Positions 27,656-35,215 of a stretch of 64,000 bases of DNA are shown here, one piece after another. This DNA comes from Paludibaculum sp. (GTDB taxonomy: Bacteria; Acidobacteriota; Terriglobia; Bryobacterales; Bryobacteraceae). The stretch covers positions 50,638-114,637 of the forward strand of contig JARKQJ010000005.1 of NCBI GenBank assembly GCA_029973955.1. Reading direction: 5' to 3'. Position numbers and translations under genes: made by a program. Position 1 is the stretch's first letter; each line of letters begins with the position of its first letter. Below the pieces are notes generated by a model, which was given only the letters and a program-made list of their open reading frames with translations, was not told the origin of the DNA and ran no database searches.

Positions 27656-29392
27656 ATGAAGAAATTCCTGCTTGGCATTGTGGCCGGACTGATCATTGCC
27701 GTGGTCTCCAGCGCCGTCATCTTCTTTGCGGCGGTGAAGTTCGCTAATCGGCCTCCGGAACTGCCCGATAAAGCATGGCTGGCGTTACGAGTGGAGGGGG
27801 AATTGCCGGAAGCCCCACCGGTTTCATTACCCCTCCCGGCATTTGCGGCGCGTTCTCCGCTGACGGTGGCGGAGATGTGGAGTGTCCTGCGGCGCGCGGC
27901 TGTGGATCCGCGGATCGCTGGAGTGGTTTTGAAACCGCGAGGGTTGTCGGCGGGTTGGGGCAAGATCGAGGAGATTCGCAGCGGCATCGAAGCGGTCCGC
28001 AAGGCAGGCAAGCCTGTGTACGCATGGCTGGCCTCGCCGGGGATGCGCGAATACTATCTGGCGTCGGCGGCGGACAAGGTGTTCGTGACGCCGGAAGACA
28101 TCGTGGACGTCAAGGGGATGCGAATTGAGTCCACGTACCTGAAGGGTTCGCTGGACAAGCTGGGAATCGAGGCCGAAGTCGAACACATCGGCAAGTACAA
28201 AGACGCCGGCGACGTGTTTACGCGAACGGGCATGAGCCCGGAGACCAAAGAAGCGCTGAACGCGATCCTGGACGAGCTGTTCGGACGGGTCTGTTCCGGG
28301 ATCGGAGCGGGCCGGCGGCTGGCTCCGGAGAAGGTGCGCGCGCTGTTGGATGAGGGGCCGTTCCTGGCGCCGAAGGCCAAGGACGCCGGGCTGGTGGATG
28401 GATTGGAATACGAGCGGGATGTGGAAAAGATGCTGGCGGAGAAGGTGGGGCTGAATGCGTCGAAATCCGTCACCGCGCGGCAGTTCCTGCAAGGCGGCGG
28501 CGGGCGGGACCCTAAGAAGGCCCGCAGCATCGCGTATCTGGTGGCGCAGGGTGACATCCTGCGTGGCGCCGCGGCCGGCATGTTTGGGGAAGAACGCAGC
28601 ATCACGCCGCGCTTCATCGAGCGGCAGGCGAAGCTGATCGCCGATGATCCGGCCATCAAGGGCGTGATCGTGCGCATCGACTCCCCGGGCGGCGACGCCA
28701 TCGCTTCCGATGAGATCCTCGGAGAGTTGCGCAAACTGGCCAAGAAGAAGCCGATGGTGATCTCGATGTCCGACGTGGCGGCCTCCGGCGGCTACTACAT
28801 CGCGATGACGGGCGATCCGCTCATCGCGTATCCGCAAACGGTGACGGGGTCCATCGGGGTGATCTACGGCAAGGCGAACCTGGAAGGGCTGTACGCGAAG
28901 CTGGGCATCACCAAGGAAGTGCTGCAGCGCGGCCGGTTCGCAGACATGGATTCCGACTTCAAGAGGCTGACGCCCGAGGGGCGCGCGAAATTGAGGGAGT
29001 CTCTGCAGTTCATCTACGACGGGTTCATCCGCAAGGTGGCGGTGGGCCGCAGGAAGCGGGCTTCGGAGATCGAGGCGCTGGCACAGGGGCGGGTCTGGAT
29101 CGGCGCGCATGCGCGGCAGAACGGATTGGTGGACGAGGTGGGTGGATTGGACAAGGCGATTGATCTGTTGAGGCCGAGGGCCGGACTCCGCGCCGAAGAC
29201 CAGGTGAGGCTGGTGCTGTTCCCAGGGCAGCGCACCATGCTGGACGAACTCTTCCACCCCTCTCCCGAAGCGGACTCCGGTTCAGTTTCGTCGGAAGCTT
29301 CACTGCTGGTGCGGCAACTGCCCCCGGGCGTGGCGCCCTGGTTGGCCGGCGGGATATTGCGAGTGATGCCGTATCAGCTTTCGTTCCGATAG
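27656..29392 (+). CDS. sppA: Signal peptide peptidase SppA, long (67K) type
   Basis: A 578-residue inner-membrane serine protease that degrades cleaved signal peptides. The start at 27656 gives a membrane anchor (MKKFLLGIVAGLIIAVVSSA). Two tandem S49/ClpP-like domains are present, as in the E. coli form. The catalytic dyad is visible: Lys 180 in HIGKYKDAGD of the first domain and Ser 377 in DVAASGGYYIAM of the second. SPGGDAIASDEI and TGSIGVIYGK support the fold. It converges with the sigma-factor gene downstream. Confidence 0.93.
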   Translation: MKKFLLGIVAGLIIAVVSSAVIFFAAVKFANRPPELPDKAWLALRVEGELPEAPPVSLPLPAFAARSPLTVAEMWSVLRRAAVDPRIAGVVLKPRGLSAGWGKIEEIRSGIEAVRKAGKPVYAWLASPGMREYYLASAADKVFVTPEDIVDVKGMRIESTYLKGSLDKLGIEAEVEHIGKYKDAGDVFTRTGMSPETKEALNAILDELFGRVCSGIGAGRRLAPEKVRALLDEGPFLAPKAKDAGLVDGLEYERDVEKMLAEKVGLNASKSVTARQFLQGGGGRDPKKARSIAYLVAQGDILRGAAAGMFGEERSITPRFIERQAKLIADDPAIKGVIVRIDSPGGDAIASDEILGELRKLAKKKPMVISMSDVAASGGYYIAMTGDPLIAYPQTVTGSIGVIYGKANLEGLYAKLGITKEVLQRGRFADMDSDFKRLTPEGRAKLRESLQFIYDGFIRKVAVGRRKRASEIEALAQGRVWIGAHARQNGLVDEVGGLDKAIDLLRPRAGLRAEDQVRLVLFPGQRTMLDELFHPSPEADSGSVSSEASLLVRQLPPGVAPWLAGGILRVMPYQLSFR

Positions 29393-29426
29393 AACGAATT
29401 CGAGGGGTGGACCAGAGGCGGTCCGG

Positions 29427-30275
29427 CTAAAAGGCGTGGCTGGAGCAAATGCCGTTGGATTGCAGGGCGACGGCCATCTTTTCGAGGGCGGACTTGTGGA
29501 TCTGGGAGACGCGGCTTTCGTTGATGCCGAGGATCCCTCCGATCTCCTTCATCGTCATCTCGTTGGTGTAGTAGAGGGTGACGACTTTCTTGTAGCGTTC
29601 CGGCAGGACGGCCATGGCGATGTCGAGTTTCTCTTTCATCTGCTCGCGGGCGCACATGGAGTCCGGCTGGCTCTCGGGGCGGGAGGGGAATTCCGGCGCG
29701 GGTAGATCTTCATTTTCCTGAGAGCGTGTGGAGGCGGAGATCAGGCCGACATTGCGGAGATCGATGGCCATCTGCCGCCAGCGGGCGACATCGACGCCGA
29801 GTTTCTCGGCGACCTCTTCCTCAGTGGGTTGGCGCTGCAGCGTGGCAAACAGGTCGCGAGTCACCTGCTCCACCTGTTTGTGGCGCCGGCGAAGATCGCG
29901 GGAGGCCCAATCCAATTGCCGGAGGCTGTCGAGGATGGCGCCCTTAATGCGGTGCTTGGCGTAGCTGGAGAATGCCACCTGCTTGTTGGGATTGTACTTG
30001 GTGGCGGCATCAAACAGTCCCAGGATGCCGGCGTGGACGAGATCGTCCAGCTCGACATGGACGGGAAGGCTCTCATGCACTCGCAGGGCGATAACCTTCA
30101 CGAGGGGCAGGTTTTCCATCACCACGCGGTCACGCCGTTCGAGCTTGGACTCTTTCTTCGGTGTGCACGCCTTGGTTTCCTGCGCCTGCGACGGGGCGGT
30201 TTGCTTGGCCGTCCTCTTGGGGGTCCGTTTTAACTGTTCCGTCGCCATTGCTACTGCAGTCGCTCTTGCCGCCAT
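29427..30275 (-). CDS. FliA/WhiG-family RNA polymerase sigma factor
   Basis: A group 3 sigma factor of 282 residues. Region 2 (LVKVIALRVHESL, ELDDLVHAGILGLFDAATKY, AFSSYAKHRIKGAILD) and a full region 3 (RQPTEEEVAEKLGVD) lead to region 4 with YTNEMTMKEIGGILGINESR and SQIHKSALEKM. This set matches FliA/WhiG, which usually direct flagellar or developmental genes. I chose ATG 30275, with AAGGA 7 bases upstream; an in-frame ATG at 30593 with GAGGGG upstream would add a 106-residue disordered extension. A FliA-like -10 element lies upstream of flbD at 47949-47956, which is a possible target. Confidence 0.92.
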   Translation of the reverse strand: MAARATAVAMATEQLKRTPKRTAKQTAPSQAQETKACTPKKESKLERRDRVVMENLPLVKVIALRVHESLPVHVELDDLVHAGILGLFDAATKYNPNKQVAFSSYAKHRIKGAILDSLRQLDWASRDLRRRHKQVEQVTRDLFATLQRQPTEEEVAEKLGVDVARWRQMAIDLRNVGLISASTRSQENEDLPAPEFPSRPESQPDSMCAREQMKEKLDIAMAVLPERYKKVVTLYYTNEMTMKEIGGILGINESRVSQIHKSALEKMAVALQSNGICSSHAF

Positions 30276-30803
30276 TGGAGTGTCCTTCTTCTTGCCAGGA
30301 TTCGACCCTGCGCGGTTCCCTCTAACGGGGAACTCTGCGCCAGTTGCCGGGGCCGCCGGGTTCGTTGATTCTGTGAGGAACTCGCCCGACGATTCAGATA
30401 AGGCAATCGGCGGGCCAATCGGGCGGGGTGTCAGGCGTTCGCCTGCAGTTTCTTGACTATCGACGGCAAATCGAAGATTCTTTAGGCTTTCTTGAAACTC
30501 ACCGGGGCGGTTGCCCGCGTCCTCATCCATGAGGTACGAGGAGCATCTCAGGCCTGATTCCCGTTTTGTCTCAGATTCTCCACGGGCACTCATCTCAGAT
30601 CCCCTCAACCTGGAACACCGAGTTCCATTCCGGTACAAATAAGGCGCGGGTGAGCGAGTTGAGACAACATCCCCTCACTCTCCTGGGCCAATCGTAACGA
30701 ATTACTGAGGATTTTCCGCTAGACGAATCGCCTGAGTTATCAGAGTCGATTTCCCTAGTCTGATCTAGGGTTTACCACCAATCGGAGAGGCCGTGAGCGG
30801 GCC
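30276..30803. other. Gap holding an optional N-terminal extension of the sigma factor
   Basis: No separate gene is seen here. The sigma-factor frame stays open to 30638, with alternative ATGs at 30593 and 30530. From 30640 to 30803 the sequence is non-coding in appearance and contains a small inverted repeat, CCCTAG (30753-30758) with CTAGGG (30765-30770). No convincing promoter was found by eye. Confidence 0.5.
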
Positions 30804-30968
30804 TTACTGCAGCTCTTCTTTCTTCGTGGCGACCCAACTCTTGACAGCCAATGCGGCGAGGATCACCAGAACGGACCACCGGAAGTAGCCGTCCAGGGTG
30901 AAGCTCGCGGCGACTGCGAGCGCAGCATAGCCGCCCAGCGCCCACTTCAGCTTGCTCTTCGAATCCAT
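30804..30968 (-). CDS. Small membrane protein of unknown function
   Basis: A 54-residue frame reading MDSKSKLKWALGGYAALAVA onward, with a second hydrophobic stretch (WSVLVILAALAVKSWVA) and a charged C-terminus TKKEELQ. The pattern is basic N-terminus, hydrophobic helix, short loop with DGYFRW, second helix, charged tail, which is typical of a two-helix inner-membrane peptide. Codon use looks genuine. The ribosome site is weak (TTGGGATCAC). No family is recognised. Confidence 0.6.
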   Translation of the reverse strand: MDSKSKLKWALGGYAALAVAASFTLDGYFRWSVLVILAALAVKSWVATKKEELQ

Positions 30969-31076
30969 GTGATCCCAATGATAGAACTAATGTCGCGGAG
31001 AAGTGGGGATGAAATGAGGGCGCTGGGAGGGCGCGGCTCGGGTTGGAGTGGTTGACTGGAGCAGCGCCGCGGGCGG

Positions 31077-32144
31077 TCAGCGCGGCATGTTGTAGGAAAA
31101 GACGAGTTGCAGGCGGATCTCGACGCCCTTGAATTCGGCCGGCAGGGGCGGGAAGGGGTTGCTGGCGCTGATGCCGGCGACGGCCGCCCGGTCCAGGGCA
31201 TCGCGGCCGGAGGGCATGGAAATGACGAGTTTGGGGACGCTGCCGGTCTTGCTGATGGAGAACATGATGGCGGTGCGGCCCTGCAGACCGAGGCGGGCGC
31301 TTTCCGGAGTGACCGCCTGCCAGTTGCGCCTGACGGCGGCAAGGACCTGAATCAGATAGGGGCGGAAGTCAACGCCTTGGGGATCGCTGAGCAACTCCAG
31401 GGCGGAGGCGTTGCGGCGGGCGGCGGGGTCCTGGCTGATCGCTTCGCTGATGCCGCCGGAGCCGAGGGCGCCGGTATCGCCAACGGTCAAGCCGCGGCCG
31501 CCGCCCTTGACCACGCTCCTGATCGCTTCATCAACGCCCTGTTTGGGCGGCGCGATGCGGGCCTGACCGACGGCGCTGCCCGGCTGCGGTGCTCCGCCCC
31601 CCACCTTTTCGAAGGGATTGGCGACCTTTGGCGCCTCCGAGGGCGGCGCGCCGGGCATCCGCGCGGAGGGGCCGTTGGGCAGGTTGGGGAGGGTCTGCTG
31701 CGGAACTTCGATCTGGGGCGCCTCGATGACGGCACCCTGGCGCGGAACGGGGGCGCTCACGCCGGGAGGAGGGGTAAAGGGGCGGCCGGCGGGGGCCTGC
31801 TGCTGTTGCCGGATCTCCGGACGGGGCATGAGAGCCGCGAGATCGACCTCGGCGGCGGGCTTACCTTGCTGAGGCTCTTTCTGGGTGATCTTGAAAGGCG
31901 GCAGGTCGCGCGGGGCCACCAGTCGTGTCGCACGGCGAAAATCTCCCCGGATTTCGCTGTTTGTGAAGCTCCAGGCTCCTCCGGAAGGCGCATTGAGAGC
32001 GAAGACGATGACTGCGAGGTGATAGAGCAGGGTGCCGATGGCGGCGATCCGCTGGCGCCGGGACCGCTGCGGCTCATGCGGCAGAATCAGCAGTCGCGGT
32101 TCGTCATGGTTGCCATTCCAGTAGCGCTGAAAGTCCTCGAGCAT
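31077..32144 (-). CDS. tonB: TonB-family energy transducer
   Basis: A 355-residue inner-membrane protein. A single transmembrane helix (about 33-50, AIGTLLYHLAVIVFALNA) is followed by a long Pro/Gln-rich periplasmic spacer (about 70-215) and a C-terminal TonB domain (about 255-355) with YLIQVLAAVRRNWQAVTPES, GRTAIMFSISKTGSVPKL and a final KGVEIRLQLVFSYNMPR. It would transmit proton-motive force to outer-membrane receptors, such as the one at 5737-8016. It begins 4 bp after the GnnA-like gene and appears to be the last gene of the fabZ-lpxA-lpxI set. The DUF-like TonB/AgmX description is also possible. Confidence 0.82.
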   Translation of the reverse strand: MLEDFQRYWNGNHDEPRLLILPHEPQRSRRQRIAAIGTLLYHLAVIVFALNAPSGGAWSFTNSEIRGDFRRATRLVAPRDLPPFKITQKEPQQGKPAAEVDLAALMPRPEIRQQQQAPAGRPFTPPPGVSAPVPRQGAVIEAPQIEVPQQTLPNLPNGPSARMPGAPPSEAPKVANPFEKVGGGAPQPGSAVGQARIAPPKQGVDEAIRSVVKGGGRGLTVGDTGALGSGGISEAISQDPAARRNASALELLSDPQGVDFRPYLIQVLAAVRRNWQAVTPESARLGLQGRTAIMFSISKTGSVPKLVISMPSGRDALDRAAVAGISASNPFPPLPAEFKGVEIRLQLVFSYNMPR

Positions 32145-32148
32145 GAAA

Positions 32149-33138
32149 TCACAAGGCGGGCGGGGGCCCCATCTGGATAGACGCGCTGGCGAGGGTCTTC
32201 GCTACCACCTTGCCGTGATCTTTCATCTCGGCTTCGATCCATGTGGCGAGTTCAAGGGCGCGGGTGGCGGCCTCGCCGTCCACCTGGGGCCGGGTGCGGT
32301 GCTGGACGGCGGCGGCGAACGAATCGAGCTGACGTTTGAGCGGCTCCTGGCGGGTGACGATCTGGGGCAGGAGCTTCACCTGGCGCTTCTCGTCGACGGC
32401 GATGGAGAAGCACTCCTGTTTGGCGTAGTCGACTGAAACGTACTGGCGAGGCTGGAAATAGCGGAGTTTGCGGACGCGCTCGGTGGAGACGCGGGAGGCG
32501 GTGAGATTGGCGATGCAGCCGCCAGGAAACGTCAGGCGGACATTGGAGATGTCGGCCTTTTCGGAGAGGACGGGGATGCCGGCGGCGCGCACCTCGGAGG
32601 GCATGGCTCCGGTGATGGAGAGCAGGATGTCGAGGTCGTGGATCATCAGGTCGAGCACGACATCGACGTCAAGACTGCGGGGGGTAAAGACGCTGAGGCG
32701 GTGGATTTCAAAGAAGAGCGGCACGGTGACCAGTTTGCGGGCGGCCTCGACCGCGGGGTTGAAGCGCTCGAGATGGCCCACCTGGAGGATGCGGCCGTGC
32801 TGGGAGGCAGAGGCGACCATCTGGCGGGCCTCGTCCACGGTGACGGCGATGGGCTTTTCGACGAGGACGTCGAGGCCGGCCTCCATGAGGCGGCAGGCGA
32901 CATCGCGATGGGCGACGGTGGGGACTGCGACGACAGCCGCGCGGCAGGCGGCGGCCAGGTCATCCAGGGAGGCAAAGGCCTTGCAGCCGAACTCGGCGGC
33001 GGCGGCGGCGGCGCGCGCCGGATCGGTATCGTACAGCCCGGTAAGTTCCGCCGCGGTGCTTTCGCGAATCACGCGCAGGTGGTTGCGCCCGAAGACCCCG
33101 GCGCCGCACACACCCATCGCCAACTTCTGCTCGCTCAT
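32149..33138 (-). CDS. Gfo/Idh/MocA oxidoreductase, GnnA-like
   Basis: A 329-residue NAD(P)-dependent oxidoreductase. The Rossmann motif GVCGAGVFGRNHLRVI opens the protein, EKPIAVTVDEA is the catalytic-Lys motif of the family, and VGHLERFNPAV and DVVLDLMIHDLDILLS follow. The GHLERFNP and DLMIHDLD signatures, and the position directly after lpxI, match GnnA-type UDP-GlcNAc 3-dehydrogenases that prepare an amino sugar for lipid A. The aminotransferase partner GnnB is not in the window. The start overlaps the lpxI stop by 4 bp. The family is firm; the GnnA role is an inference. Confidence 0.85.
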   Translation of the reverse strand: MSEQKLAMGVCGAGVFGRNHLRVIRESTAAELTGLYDTDPARAAAAAAEFGCKAFASLDDLAAACRAAVVAVPTVAHRDVACRLMEAGLDVLVEKPIAVTVDEARQMVASASQHGRILQVGHLERFNPAVEAARKLVTVPLFFEIHRLSVFTPRSLDVDVVLDLMIHDLDILLSITGAMPSEVRAAGIPVLSEKADISNVRLTFPGGCIANLTASRVSTERVRKLRYFQPRQYVSVDYAKQECFSIAVDEKRQVKLLPQIVTRQEPLKRQLDSFAAAVQHRTRPQVDGEAATRALELATWIEAEMKDHGKVVAKTLASASIQMGPPPAL

Positions 33139-33950
33139 TCTTCCTCCGGCGCGTAGCCGGCGACGGCGATGCCGTGGCGCGCGGCCAGTTCCAGCATTTC
33201 TTCCTTGTCCAAAAGGAGGGTCCGGCCGGCGTCGACGGCCAGCGCGGTGGTTCCCGTCTCCGCCATGGTGCGGATGGTATTGGGGCCGGCGACGGGCACG
33301 TCGAACTGCAGGTGCTGCCGGCGCTTGGATACCTTGATCAGGCGCAGGCCGCGGCCGTTCACCAAGGTAGAGGCACGGCGCAACATGGCATCCGTGCCTT
33401 CCATGGCTTCGACGGCGACGCAGGCGCGCTCGCTGACAGCCACGCTTTGTCCGATGTCGAAGCCGGCGAGGGCGTTCGCCACGCGACGTCCATAGTCGAT
33501 ATCCTTGCGCTCCTCGTCGTCCGGCTTGCGCTTGCCGATGATACCTTCGGGGGCCAGCAGGGGCTTCAGCAGGAGCGTGGAGTCCCCCAGATGGATTCCT
33601 TCCTTCTCGAGTTCGGTGCGGACTCCCCCGATGAGGGCGTCGGTGTTACGCGTGGGCAGGGACATCAGGAGCTTGAAGAGGCGCCAGTCGGGCTTGAGAG
33701 AGCTGAATAGCGAGGTGTGTTTCACCTGGCCGGCCATAATTACTTCAGTAATCTGTTCCTTGTGCAGGATGTCGATCAGCCTGCCCAGTTCGGCGATGGA
33801 GATCCAATGGCAGCTTGTGCCGAGTTGCTCGACCTCGGGCGGGGCGTTGTCCTTGAGGGCGATCACCACCACTTCATGGCCGAGTTGGCGGGCCGTCTCC
33901 AGCGCCAGCACTGGGAAGCGGCTCGACCCGGCGATAAGGCCATATCTCAC
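33135..33950 (-). CDS. lpxI: UDP-2,3-diacylglucosamine pyrophosphatase LpxI
   Basis: A 271-residue enzyme that hydrolyses UDP-2,3-diacylglucosamine to lipid X in lipid A synthesis, the alternative to LpxH. The N-terminal domain starts YGLIAGSSRFPVLALETAR. The C-terminal DUF1009 domain has LAPEGIIGKRKPD, DIDYGRRVANALAGFDIGQS, EAMEGTDAMLRRAS and DVPVAGPNTIRTM. The start is GTG at 33950, overlapping the lpxA stop as GTGA; this gives the N-terminus expected for LpxI. It lies in the order fabZ-lpxA-lpxI. Confidence 0.94.
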   Translation of the reverse strand: MRYGLIAGSSRFPVLALETARQLGHEVVVIALKDNAPPEVEQLGTSCHWISIAELGRLIDILHKEQITEVIMAGQVKHTSLFSSLKPDWRLFKLLMSLPTRNTDALIGGVRTELEKEGIHLGDSTLLLKPLLAPEGIIGKRKPDDEERKDIDYGRRVANALAGFDIGQSVAVSERACVAVEAMEGTDAMLRRASTLVNGRGLRLIKVSKRRQHLQFDVPVAGPNTIRTMAETGTTALAVDAGRTLLLDKEEMLELAARHGIAVAGYAPEEE

Positions 33951-34723
33951 TTGATGAACCCGCGCTTGCCTGAACGGATGAATTCGATGAGTTCTTCCAC
34001 TTCCTTGCCCGGCGGCACCTGTTCGTGGATGGCTTCGATGGCCTGCGAGGTGTTCATGCTCTCGTTGGTGAGCAGGCGGAAGCACTTGTTGAGGGCGTCG
34101 ACCGTCTCAGACTCGAAGCCGCGGCGCTTCAAGCCGACTTTGTTGGCGCCGAAGAGCTTGGAGTCGCGCGGGGTGACGGTCATGGAGAAGGGCAGCACAT
34201 CCTGGGTGAGGACGCTGTAGCCACCGACGAAGGCGTGGCGGCCGATGCGGCAAAACTGGTGGACGCCGGAGAAGGCTTCGACGATGGCGTAGTCTTCGAT
34301 GGTGACGTGTCCGGCGAGAGTAGTGGCGTTGCCGAGGATGCAGTGGCTGCCGACACGGGCGTCGTGGGCGATGTGGACGTAGGCCATCAGCAGGTTGTCG
34401 TCGCCGATGGAGGTGAGGGCGCCGCCGCCTTCGGTGCCGCGGTGGATGGTGACAAATTCGCGGATTCGGTTGCGGCTGCCAATGCGGGTTTCGGCGCGCT
34501 CACCGCGGTATTTCAGATCCTGGGAGGCGACGCCGACGCTGGCGTAAGGATAAAAGAGGTTATCCTCGCCGATCCAGGTGGGGCCCTCCATGTAGATGTG
34601 GGCCATGAGGCGGGTGCGGGCCCCGATCTCGACCTCGGGGCCGATGACACAGAAGGGCCCAATCTCGGCTTCGGGGTGGATCCGAGCCGCAGGATCGACG
34701 ATCGCGCTCGGGTGGATTGCCAT
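33947..34723 (-). CDS. lpxA: Acyl-ACP--UDP-N-acetylglucosamine O-acyltransferase
   Basis: A 258-residue left-handed beta-helix enzyme that transfers a 3-hydroxyacyl chain to UDP-GlcNAc (or a 3-amino analogue), the first step of lipid A synthesis. Hexapeptide repeats run from residue 2 (IHPSAIVDPAARIHPEAEIG). The catalytic His lies in MAYVHIAHDARVG, and VGLKRRGF and the helical C-terminus are typical. ATG 34723 starts 2 bp after the fabZ stop. The GnnA-like gene next door raises the possibility that its acceptor is UDP-GlcNAc3N. Confidence 0.96.
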   Translation of the reverse strand: MAIHPSAIVDPAARIHPEAEIGPFCVIGPEVEIGARTRLMAHIYMEGPTWIGEDNLFYPYASVGVASQDLKYRGERAETRIGSRNRIREFVTIHRGTEGGGALTSIGDDNLLMAYVHIAHDARVGSHCILGNATTLAGHVTIEDYAIVEAFSGVHQFCRIGRHAFVGGYSVLTQDVLPFSMTVTPRDSKLFGANKVGLKRRGFESETVDALNKCFRLLTNESMNTSQAIEAIHEQVPPGKEVEELIEFIRSGKRGFIK

Positions 34724-34725
34724 AC

Positions 34726-35190
34726 TTACTCGGCTTGCGGCGGAACTCCGAGGGCCGGCTTGTCGGCCAGCTTGCACATGACGATGCCTTCGGCGACGAT
34801 CTGGCCGTTGACCGTGGCGGTGCCCTGCATTTTCACGACGCTGGCCTTTCTTTTCAGCGTTTTGCACTCAATGATGAGGACGTCGCCTGGCAGGACGGGG
34901 CGGCGGAACTTGGCTTCTTCGATAGAGGCGAAGAGGACGAGCTTGTTCTTGCGGTCCGGCACGCTGAGCAGCACGAGCACGCCGCCCACCTGGGCCATGG
35001 CCTCGACAATGAGCACGCCGGGCATCACCGGGTAGTCGGGAAAGTGACCCATGAAGAAGGGCTCATTGGCGGTGACGTTCTTCTGGCCGACGATCCGCTC
35101 CTCCTCGATTTCGAGGATGCGATCCACCAGCAACATGGGGTAACGGTGGGGCAGGATGTCGCGAATATCTATGTTTTCGAGGACAGGCAT
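34726..35190 (-). CDS. fabZ: 3-hydroxyacyl-ACP dehydratase FabZ
   Basis: A 154-residue hotdog-fold dehydratase of fatty acid synthesis. The catalytic His 49 is in NEPFFMGHFPDYPVMPGVL and Glu 63 in VEAMAQVGG, both canonical, and the N-terminal ILPHRYPMLLVDR is typical. It competes with LpxA for 3-hydroxyacyl-ACP, and the two genes lie side by side, as is common. It is the first gene of the lpx operon and diverges from the M20 peptidase gene across only 25 bp. Confidence 0.96.
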   Translation of the reverse strand: MPVLENIDIRDILPHRYPMLLVDRILEIEEERIVGQKNVTANEPFFMGHFPDYPVMPGVLIVEAMAQVGGVLVLLSVPDRKNKLVLFASIEEAKFRRPVLPGDVLIIECKTLKRKASVVKMQGTATVNGQIVAEGIVMCKLADKPALGVPPQAE

Positions 35191-35215
35191 CGCAGAAACG
35201 ATATTCTAACATTCG
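35191..35215. promoter_or_regulatory. Compact divergent promoter with a symmetric -10
   Basis: The whole gap between fabZ (minus) and the M20 gene (plus) is 25 bp. TATTCT (35202-35207) reads as a -10 for the plus gene 8 bases before its ATG. The overlapping minus-strand TAGAAT (35208-35203) reads as a -10 for fabZ 12 bases before its ATG. Any -35 elements would lie inside the opposite coding sequence. Confidence 0.45.

Noticed and set aside
30276..30638. A separate gene in the open frame upstream of the sigma factor
   Set aside because: It is in the same frame as the sigma factor and has low-complexity polar composition, so it is either an extension or non-coding.
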